This document shows, piece after piece, positions 6,445-10,866 of a stretch of 10,866 nucleotides of DNA. The translations under genes and the position numbers were made by a program. This stretch comes from an uncultured Prevotellaceae bacterium (GTDB taxonomy: Bacteria > Bacteroidota > Bacteroidia > Bacteroidales > Bacteroidaceae): the NCBI GenBank assembly GCA_946644025.1, contig CAMPCG010000070.1, positions 1 through 10,866 on the forward strand. The letters run 5' to 3'. Below the pieces are notes generated by a model. That model was not told the DNA's origin. It saw only the letters and a list, made by a program, of their open reading frames with translations, and did no database searches. Each line of letters opens with the position of its first letter. Positions within the stretch are counted from its first letter, which is position 1.

Positions 6445-7935
6445 ATGGATGCAAAACGAATCAAAGAGCTGTGCGCCTTAGGCGAGAACAGCAGAGTACA
6501 ATACAAACTCCGCCTTGACGGCCCGACGAAAATAGCCACCGAGATAGTAGCCTTTGCCAACTACCACGGAGGAGTAATCCTTGTCGGCGTAGAGGACAAG
6601 ACCGGCGAGATTGTAGGCCTCAGCTACGACGAGGTGCAACAAGCCAGCCGCGACATTGGCAATGCCGCCAACAACAACGTGCGCCCCACCATCTACCTGC
6701 AGACAGAGACCGTCGATGTAGACGGCAAAATAGTGCTCGCCATCCATGTAGACGAGGGCGACAACAAGCCCTACAAAGACCAGAGCGGCAACATCTGGAT
6801 AAAACAAGGCAGCGACAAACGCCGCATTCTGGAGAACGACGAGATACTCTCCATGTTCCAGGAGTCTGGCCGATACCGCCCCGACGAGCAAGGCGTCAAC
6901 CGCACCACGCTGAAAGACATTGACATGCGCGAGATAGACAGTTTCCTCATACAGGCATACGGCAAGACCTCCGGCGACTTCGGCATGCCCGTCAGCCAAT
7001 TGCTTCAGAATCTGCAGATTATGACCGACGACGGGCGGCTTACGCTGGCCGGTCTGCTCTACTTCGGAAAGATGCCCCAGCTGTTTGAGCCGTCGTTCAT
7101 CATCAAGGCCGTCTCCTTCTTTGGTAACGACATGGGCGGGCTGTACTATCGTGACAGCAAGGACATCAGCGGCACCATCCCCCGCATGTTCAACGATGCG
7201 ATGTCGTTTCTGAAAGCCAATCTGCACAGCCTGCAAGCCGGACAGTCGTTCAACTCTGTTGGCAAGCTGGAAATCTCCGAGGTAGCACTCAGAGAGCTCC
7301 TGCAAAATGCGCTCGTCCACCGCGACTACCTCATAGATGCGCCCATCCGCATCATGATATTCGACGACCGCGTGGAGATTGTCAGCCCCGGAGGGTTGCC
7401 TAAAGGCGTTGACGTAGACTCCATACGCTTCGGGAAGACCTGCCAGCGCAACAGGCTGATGGCCACCATGTGTGCCAAGACCATGGACTACCGAGGACTG
7501 GGCACCGGCATCATCCGAGCCATGAAAGAGGTCGACGACATACGGTTCGTCAACGACGAGGGCAGCCAGTTCAAGGTCGTCCTGGGGCGCCCTGACGTGG
7601 AGCAAGCCATGCAGGCCGACATCGCCTCTGAGGCATTCCCTGCATGGAACGTGCCGAGACCGACTGTCGGCGGCGACGGCGGCAGCCCGTTCTACCCCGA
7701 CCTGCGGCTTCGCTGCCCGGCACTCCCTAAGGGCGAGGACGAGACGGCCCGCAAGGTTCTGCTCTTCTGTCGCAAGGCTCCCCAAGGCATGCTCGAGATG
7801 ATGCAGGCTGCCGGCTACACCAGCCGCACCAGTTTCCGCCGCCGGGTGTTCACCCCGCTGTATGAGGCGGGGCTGCTCCGCCCGGAGTATCCCGACAGCC
7901 TTAACAGCCCCAAGCAGCGCTATCAGACGGTATAG
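6445..7935 (+). CDS. AlbA_2 (Schlafen-like) and HATPase_c_4 predicted transcriptional regulator
   Basis: The 496-residue protein has an N-terminal AlbA_2 domain (about 10-130; TKIATEIVAFANYHGGVILVGVED). A GHKL-type ATP-binding domain follows: LRELLQNALVHRDY (about 282-295), FDDRVEIVSPGGLP (about 306-319) and GLGTGI (351-356). The C-terminus (about 431-496, with TSRTSFRRRVFTPLYEAGLLR) looks like a winged helix. Proteins of this architecture (COG2865-like) are predicted DNA-binding, ATP-dependent regulators; their ligands and targets are mostly unknown. The usual EFK of the AlbA_2 start is QYK here (residues 19-21), a mild departure. It has its own promoter, is flanked by AACTTAACC motifs suggesting autoregulation, and ends in a hairpin, so it is probably monocistronic. 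The start at 6445 is supported by the promoter and by the conserved N-terminus. Confidence 0.88.
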   Translation: MDAKRIKELCALGENSRVQYKLRLDGPTKIATEIVAFANYHGGVILVGVEDKTGEIVGLSYDEVQQASRDIGNAANNNVRPTIYLQTETVDVDGKIVLAIHVDEGDNKPYKDQSGNIWIKQGSDKRRILENDEILSMFQESGRYRPDEQGVNRTTLKDIDMREIDSFLIQAYGKTSGDFGMPVSQLLQNLQIMTDDGRLTLAGLLYFGKMPQLFEPSFIIKAVSFFGNDMGGLYYRDSKDISGTIPRMFNDAMSFLKANLHSLQAGQSFNSVGKLEISEVALRELLQNALVHRDYLIDAPIRIMIFDDRVEIVSPGGLPKGVDVDSIRFGKTCQRNRLMATMCAKTMDYRGLGTGIIRAMKEVDDIRFVNDEGSQFKVVLGRPDVEQAMQADIASEAFPAWNVPRPTVGGDGGSPFYPDLRLRCPALPKGEDETARKVLLFCRKAPQGMLEMMQAAGYTSRTSFRRRVFTPLYEAGLLRPEYPDSLNSPKQRYQTV

Positions 7936-7941
7936 CGCTGC
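7914..7941 (+). terminator. Terminator-like hairpin overlapping the AlbA_2 gene stop codon
   Basis: A perfect 10-bp stem (7914-7923 with 7932-7941, GCAGCGCTAT and its complement) closes an 8-nt loop. The stop codon TAG (7933-7935) lies in the right arm. A pyrimidine-rich stretch follows (CCTCTTTCCTGCTATTTT), not a pure T-tract, so intrinsic termination is likely but not certain. Confidence 0.6.
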
Positions 7942-8014
7942 CCTCTTTCCTGCTATTTTGCATGCCAGAGAGCAAAAATCGGCGTAAAAGGCATGCTATG
8001 TCGAAAATATTGTC

Positions 8015-8022
8015 TATATTTG
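8015..8022 (+). promoter_or_regulatory. Bacteroidetes -7 promoter box for the DUF59 gene
   Basis: TATATTTG matches TAnnTTTG and lies 24 nt before the start codon at 8047. No clear TTTG was found at -33. The rest of the gap (7942-8014) holds a weak GCATGCC inverted pair (7960-7966 and 7990-7996) of doubtful meaning. Confidence 0.65.
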
Positions 8023-8046
8023 CAGCAGTAAAACCATTTAAGCATC

Positions 8047-8394
8047 ATGACGCAAGAAGAAAAGACCGCTTATGAAGAGCGTATCGTGGACGTTCTGAAG
8101 ACTGTCTACGACCCGGAGATTCCCGTGAACATCTACGACCTGGGTATGATTTACCGAATCGACGTCAAGGACGAGGGCCACACATCAATGGGAACGCCCG
8201 CTGTCTCCGTCGACCTCGACATGACCTTCACAGCGCCCAACTGTCCTGCCGCCGACTTCATCCTCGAAGACGTGCGCACGAAGATTGAAAGCATCGACGG
8301 CATCAAGGCCGCCAACGTCAACCTGGTCTTCGAGCCCGCCTGGGACCAGTCGATGATGAGCGAAGAGGCCCGGGTGGAACTGGGATTCGACTGA
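8047..8394 (+). CDS. DUF59/MIP18 family iron-sulfur cluster assembly protein (SufT/PaaD-like)
   Basis: This 115-residue protein carries the family signature YDPEIPVNIYDLGMIY (residues 21-36) and the downstream TAPNCPA with Cys66. MIP18/DUF59 proteins help mature Fe-S proteins and in bacteria often accompany or assist the SUF system. The fold is small and cytosolic, and the length is normal. A short glycine- and polar-rich insertion (about 41-51, KDEGHTSMGTP) lies between the first two strands. No suf genes are visible nearby, so it stands apart from the main SUF operon within this window. It has its own -7 box. Transcription may continue into the four-helix-bundle gene and lpxH, since no terminator is seen between them. 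Assignment to SufT rather than another DUF59 subgroup is not certain. Confidence 0.87.
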   Translation: MTQEEKTAYEERIVDVLKTVYDPEIPVNIYDLGMIYRIDVKDEGHTSMGTPAVSVDLDMTFTAPNCPAADFILEDVRTKIESIDGIKAANVNLVFEPAWDQSMMSEEARVELGFD

Positions 8395-8403
8395 GGTATT
8401 CAG

Positions 8404-8437
8404 AATGAAAGATTAAAAATGAAAAATATGATTAGTT
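8404..8437 (+). repeat. Left inverted arm of the four-helix-bundle gene unit
   Basis: Three heptads (AATGAAA 8404-8410, GATTAAA 8411-8417, AATGAAA 8418-8424) are followed by AATATGATTAGTT (8425-8437). The arm ends at the base before the ATG at 8438. It matches the right arm (8829-8862, inverted) at 29 of 34 positions, including a perfect 18-bp core TGAAAAATATGATTAGTT (8420-8437). Confidence 0.85.
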
Positions 8438-8821
8438 ATGTCTTCTGACATGAAACGTCCACCCAACATCTTGCTTGAAAAAGCAGAGCTATTCTCTGAC
8501 AGAATAGTTCGGATGTGCCAGTACCTGAAGTATGAGAAGCGGGAGAACGTCATGTCAAGGCTGGTTCTTAGAAGCGGTACCAGTATTGGGGCAAACTTGA
8601 CGGAAAGCAAAAATGCGCAAAGCACCCCAGACTATCTCAGCAAACAGAACATAGCCCTCAAGGAGGCTGACGAAACTCAATTTTGGTTAAAAAGACTATA
8701 TGGAGGAGGCTATCTCAATGAAAAAGAATTCGTTTCAATTTATAGCGATTGCACTGAACTGGTCAGGATGCTCGTTGCGTCTGTAAAAACTCTAAAAAAG
8801 AAGCTGGGTAAGGAGTTATAA
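8438..8821 (+). CDS. Four-helix-bundle protein of the S23/23S rRNA intervening-sequence family
   Basis: The 127-residue protein carries the family hallmark RSGTSIGANLTES (45-57) and KEADETQFWLKRL (75-87), with a lysine-rich C-terminus. Relatives occur inside 23S rRNA intervening sequences, and the Avd accessory proteins of diversity-generating retroelements share the fold; RNA binding has been proposed, and free-standing members have no settled function. G+C is about 43% over three counted lines (8461-8520, 8581-8700), lower than in its neighbours (one lpxH line is about 55%), which suggests separate origin. The gene is tightly framed by 34-nt inverted arms: the left one ends at the base before the start codon, and the right one begins 8 nt after the stop. 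An overlapping ATG at 8428 would give only a six-residue peptide. The annotated start at 8438 keeps the whole domain. Confidence 0.9.
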   Translation: MSSDMKRPPNILLEKAELFSDRIVRMCQYLKYEKRENVMSRLVLRSGTSIGANLTESKNAQSTPDYLSKQNIALKEADETQFWLKRLYGGGYLNEKEFVSIYSDCTELVRMLVASVKTLKKKLGKEL

Positions 8822-8828
8822 ACAGCAA

Positions 8829-8862
8829 AACTAATCATATTTTTCATCTTTCACTTTTCATC
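8829..8862 (-). repeat. Right inverted arm of the four-helix-bundle gene unit
   Basis: Read on the minus strand from 8862, there are heptads GATGAAA, AGTGAAA and GATGAAA, then AATATGATTAGTT ending at 8829. This mirrors the left arm. It fills most of the gap before lpxH and ends 9 nt before the lpxH start codon, so it is part of the lpxH leader. Confidence 0.85.
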
Positions 8863-8871
8863 TTTAAAAAT

Positions 8872-9636
8872 ATGAAGAATGTTTATTTCTTGAGCGACGC
8901 CCACCTCGGGTCGTGGGCACTTGATCACAAGCGGATGCAGGAACGCCGACTGGTGCGATTCCTTGACTCGATAAAGACGAAGGCGGCAGCCGTCTACCTG
9001 CTGGGCGACATGTTCGACTTCTGGTACGAATACAAGTATGTGGTGCCCAAGGGCTACACCCGGTTCCTGGGGAAAATCTCCGAGCTCACCGACCTGGGCG
9101 TCGAGGTGCACTACTTCACCGGCAACCACGACATCTGGGCCTACGACTACCTGGAGCGCGAGTGCGGCGTGATACTCCACAAGCAGCCGCTCACCACCGA
9201 GATCTACGGCAAGATCTTCTTCCTGGCTCATGGCGACGGCCTTGGCGACCCCGACAAGAAGTTCAAGTTCATCAGGTGGATGTTCCACAACCGCCTGTGC
9301 CAATGCGCCTTCTCGGCCATACACCCCCGCTGGGGCATGTGGTTCGGACTGACGTGGGCCAAGCACTCGCGCCTGAAGCGCCCCGGTGGCGAGGAGCCGC
9401 CCTACATGGGCGAGAACCGCGAGCACCTGGTGCTCTACACTAAGCGTTACATCCAGTATCACTCCAACGTTGACTACTTCATCTACGGCCACCGCCACAT
9501 TGAGGTTGACCTACAGCTGACGAAGAAGGCCCGCATGATTATCCTCGGCGACTGGATTTCGCAGTTCAGCTACGTGGTCTACGACGGCGAGCACCTGCTC
9601 ATGTCGCAGTATATCGAGGGTGAAAGCATCCTGTAG
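8872..9636 (+). CDS. lpxH: UDP-2,3-diacylglucosamine diphosphatase (calcineurin-type phosphoesterase)
   Basis: The 254-residue protein has the full set of metallophosphoesterase motifs: SDAHLG (D9, H11), [12 protein letters not shown] (D46), [11 protein letters not shown] (N85, H86), LAHGDG (H120) and YGHRH (H207, H209). This pattern is that of LpxH, a peripheral inner-membrane enzyme that cleaves UDP-2,3-diacylglucosamine to lipid X and UMP in lipid A synthesis. The LpxH-like insertion (about 128-180), which contacts the acyl chains, is present. The start at 8872 lies immediately before the beta-strand leading to D9. The leader contains the right arm of the inverted repeat, so expression may depend on read-through from the DUF59 promoter; no separate promoter box was found. 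Paralogues of this fold in Bacteroidetes could have other substrates, so the exact substrate is probable, not proven. Confidence 0.88.
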   Translation: MKNVYFLSDAHLGSWALDHKRMQERRLVRFLDSIKTKAAAVYLLGDMFDFWYEYKYVVPKGYTRFLGKISELTDLGVEVHYFTGNHDIWAYDYLERECGVILHKQPLTTEIYGKIFFLAHGDGLGDPDKKFKFIRWMFHNRLCQCAFSAIHPRWGMWFGLTWAKHSRLKRPGGEEPPYMGENREHLVLYTKRYIQYHSNVDYFIYGHRHIEVDLQLTKKARMIILGDWISQFSYVVYDGEHLLMSQYIEGESIL

Positions 9637-9764
9637 CACGTCGCTGTCGGCTCTTGCAGAGAGCGTGCCCGCCGCCGGCCTTCAAGTTAAAAGATTGGAA
9701 AATGCTTGGAGGTCTCACTCAAAATGATTACCTTTGCATCAAAATTAGCAGAAACAGTCAAGGC
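9637..9764 (+). other. Intergenic region between lpxH and dut
   Basis: The 128-bp gap holds the dut promoter (9705-9736). Just after the lpxH stop there is a weak bulged hairpin (CTCT/AGAG around TGCAG, outer GCACG/CGTGC, about 9634-9670) without a T-tract. Nothing else was recognised. Confidence 0.5.
9705..9736 (+). promoter_or_regulatory. Promoter of dut
   Basis: The -7 box TACCTTTG is at 9729-9736 and a CTTGG at 9705-9709 fits the -33 element with a 19-20-nt spacer. The promoter lies 28 nt before ATG 9765. It therefore argues against an upstream start for dut at 9654, which would place the promoter inside the coding region. Confidence 0.65.
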
Positions 9765-10202
9765 ATGATACAGATTAACGTTGTGAACCGCGGCCACCAG
9801 CCACTGCCGCAATACGCCACAGCACAGAGCGCCGGCATGGACTTGAGGGCTAACCTTGAAACGCCCGTCGTCTTGAAACCCATGCAGCGCGCACTTATTC
9901 CCACCGGACTCTACATAGCCCTGCCCGAGGGCTTCGAGGCGCAAGTAAGGCCCCGCAGCGGCCTGGCCCTGAAGCGTGGCATCACGGTGCTCAACGCCCC
10001 CGGAACCATCGATGCCGACTATCGCGGCGAGGTTGGCGTGGTGCTCATCAACCTGTCCGGCGAGGATTTTATCGTCAACGACGGCGAGCGCATTGCACAG
10101 ATGGTCATCGCCCGCCATGAGCAGGCCGTGTTCAATGAAGTGGAACTGCTCGACCAGACGGAGCGCGGGGCCGGTGGATACGGACACACGGGGGTGAAGT
10201 GA
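9765..10202 (+). CDS. dut: Deoxyuridine 5'-triphosphate nucleotidohydrolase (dUTPase)
   Basis: From ATG 9765 the protein is 145 residues, the normal size of trimeric bacterial dUTPases. All five family motifs are present: AGMDLRA (23-29), RPRSGLA (62-68), [11 protein letters not shown] (80-90), RIAQMV (109-114) and [10 protein letters not shown] (134-143). Asp83 of [11 protein letters not shown] is the expected catalytic aspartate. The enzyme hydrolyses dUTP to dUMP and pyrophosphate, which keeps uracil out of DNA and supplies dTMP synthesis. Motif 5 has Tyr where Phe is more common (GGYG), a conservative change. The frame is open back to 9654, but those 37 extra codons carry no family sequence and contain the promoter. 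The TPR gene follows after 44 bp; dut next to an exported TPR protein is a familiar Bacteroidales arrangement. Confidence 0.95.
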   Translation: MIQINVVNRGHQPLPQYATAQSAGMDLRANLETPVVLKPMQRALIPTGLYIALPEGFEAQVRPRSGLALKRGITVLNAPGTIDADYRGEVGVVLINLSGEDFIVNDGERIAQMVIARHEQAVFNEVELLDQTERGAGGYGHTGVK

Positions 10203-10215
10203 AAGACTCGGGCCA

Positions 10216-10256
10216 GATGAAAGATGAAAAGTGAAAGATGAAAGATATGATTAGAT
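10216..10256 (+). repeat. Solo heptad element at the start of the TPR gene
   Basis: Four heptads (GATGAAA, GATGAAA, AGTGAAA, GATGAAA; 10216-10243) are followed by GATATGATTAGAT (10244-10256). This last part differs from the AATATGATTAGTT of the 8404-8437 arm at two positions. The ATG inside it (10247) is the start codon of the TPR gene. No inverted partner is visible before the window ends. Confidence 0.85.
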
Positions 10257-10866
10257 ATGTCCGTTCGTTTGTCGCGGCTCTGCTTTGGGGATTGACGGCA
10301 TCAGCGGCTCATGCACAGCCGGCGGGGCAGGACTCCACTATCCAGTCCCCGTCAGACGGCCGACAGTACGACGTGCTCTTCCACGACGCCATGCTGCAAC
10401 GCCAGAAGGGTCATCACGACGCGGCCTTCGACATGCTGCAACGCTGTCTGGAGCTGCGCCCCGATGCCTCTGAGGCCTGCTTCTTCCTGGGTCAGTACTA
10501 CACCGAGATGCGCCAGCCCGACCAGGCGCTGACGCTCTTTGAGCGGGCCTCGCAACTGGAGCCCGGCAACAATACTTATCTGGAGACGCTGGCCCAGGCC
10601 TACATCAACAAGGAGCAATACGACGAAGCCACCAGAGTGGTGGAGCAGATGTACGAGCGCAACAAGGACCGCCAGGACCTGCTCGAAACGCTCTACCGGC
10701 TGTACCTTCAACAGGAAGACTACGCCAGTGCCATCGGCGTGCTGGAGCGCATGGAGGCCATCGACGGCAAGAGCGAGCGCACCTCGCTGGCCAAAAGCGG
10801 GCTATACATGCAGATGGACGACCACCAGAAGGCCGTCGACGAGATGCGCCTGCTGGCCGAACAGTA
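10247..10866 (+). CDS. Exported tetratricopeptide-repeat protein (3' end outside the window)
   Basis: From ATG 10247 the frame is open to the window edge, giving 206 visible residues. It starts with a signal peptide, MIRYVRSFVAALLWGLTASA then AHAQ, with likely cleavage near residue 24. TPR-like helix pairs follow at about 41-74, 75-108, 109-142, 143-176 and 179 onward, with typical residues such as A59-A60, A75, L81, Y84, A94 and P106 (LELRPDASEACFFLGQYY; LEPGNNTYLETLAQAY). It is probably a periplasmic or lipid-free envelope scaffold. In Bacteroidales a TPR protein after dut is often followed by a DUF4292 protein and an M23 peptidase, but these would lie beyond the window. The start codon is supplied by the heptad element. 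The alternative ATG at 10257 is in another frame and reaches a stop after 12 codons. Confidence 0.85.
   Translation, partial: MIRYVRSFVAALLWGLTASAAHAQPAGQDSTIQSPSDGRQYDVLFHDAMLQRQKGHHDAAFDMLQRCLELRPDASEACFFLGQYYTEMRQPDQALTLFERASQLEPGNNTYLETLAQAYINKEQYDEATRVVEQMYERNKDRQDLLETLYRLYLQQEDYASAIGVLERMEAIDGKSERTSLAKSGLYMQMDDHQKAVDEMRLLAEQ

Noticed and set aside
6478..7785. 435-codon minus-strand ORF opposite the AlbA_2 gene
   Set aside because: It is antisense to a gene with clear domains; the translation is a Val/Ala/His-rich shadow without recognisable motifs or promoter.
7960..7996. GCATGCC/GGCATGC inverted pair as a second terminator
   Set aside because: A 7-bp stem with a 23-nt loop and no T-tract is weak; the hairpin at 7914-7941 explains the gene end better.
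8851..9498. 215-codon minus-strand ORF opposite lpxH
   Set aside because: lpxH shows every catalytic motif on the plus strand; the reverse frame is a shadow caused by GC-rich codon use.
9654..9764. Upstream in-frame extension of dut from ATG 9654
   Set aside because: The extra 37 residues are outside the family and contain the -33/-7 promoter; the start at 9765 gives the normal dUTPase length.

Overview
The window looks like chromosomal DNA of a Bacteroidales bacterium, most probably Prevotellaceae (Prevotella sensu lato). Five intergenic regions carry the Bacteroidetes -7 promoter box (TAnnTTTG), and Shine-Dalgarno sequences are weak or absent. The gene content also fits: LpxH-type lipid A enzyme, secreted proteins ending in dockerin-like repeats, AraC regulators with a membrane segment, and a dut-TPR gene pair. 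Coding DNA is moderately GC-rich and the gaps are AT-rich. The assignment is inferred from signals and gene families, without any database search.

Layout. Positions 3-428 are the end of a family 2 glycosyltransferase. radC (453-1268) follows on the same strand; its N-terminus is built from a heptad repeat. A 25-bp hairpin (1308-1366) separates radC from a convergent two-gene minus-strand module. That module holds a 977-residue secreted protein with PPC-like domains and dockerin-like repeats (1376-4309), and upstream of it a membrane-spanning regulator with a kelch-type sensor and an AraC-type DNA-binding domain (4446-6200). A 244-bp divergent promoter region (6201-6444) leads to an AlbA_2/HATPase_c_4 regulator (6445-7935), which ends in a terminator-like hairpin. 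Then come plus-strand genes: a DUF59/MIP18 Fe-S assembly protein (8047-8394), a four-helix-bundle (S23/IVP-type) gene framed by inverted repeats (8438-8821), lpxH (8872-9636), dut (9765-10202) and an exported TPR protein that runs off the window (from 10247).

How the parts may work together. The kelch-AraC protein probably senses something in the periplasm and controls the secreted-protein gene just downstream; that gene's promoter has an 11-bp direct repeat at exactly 21-bp spacing, the geometry known for AraC half-sites. The AlbA_2 protein probably regulates its own promoter, which carries several copies of AACTTAACC. The glycosyltransferase, radC, DUF59, lpxH, dut and TPR genes look like ordinary chromosomal genes; the 1308-7941 block may be an accessory insertion among them.

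The most unusual structure is a family of short elements made of heptads (RRTGWAR) followed by ATGATTA. Forward copies lie at the start of radC, of the four-helix-bundle gene and of the TPR gene. Reverse copies lie inside the radC N-terminal coding region and just after the four-helix-bundle gene. The pair around the four-helix-bundle gene gives 34-nt inverted arms that touch the start codon and nearly touch the stop codon. This resembles the layout of 23S rRNA intervening sequences, but between two protein genes.
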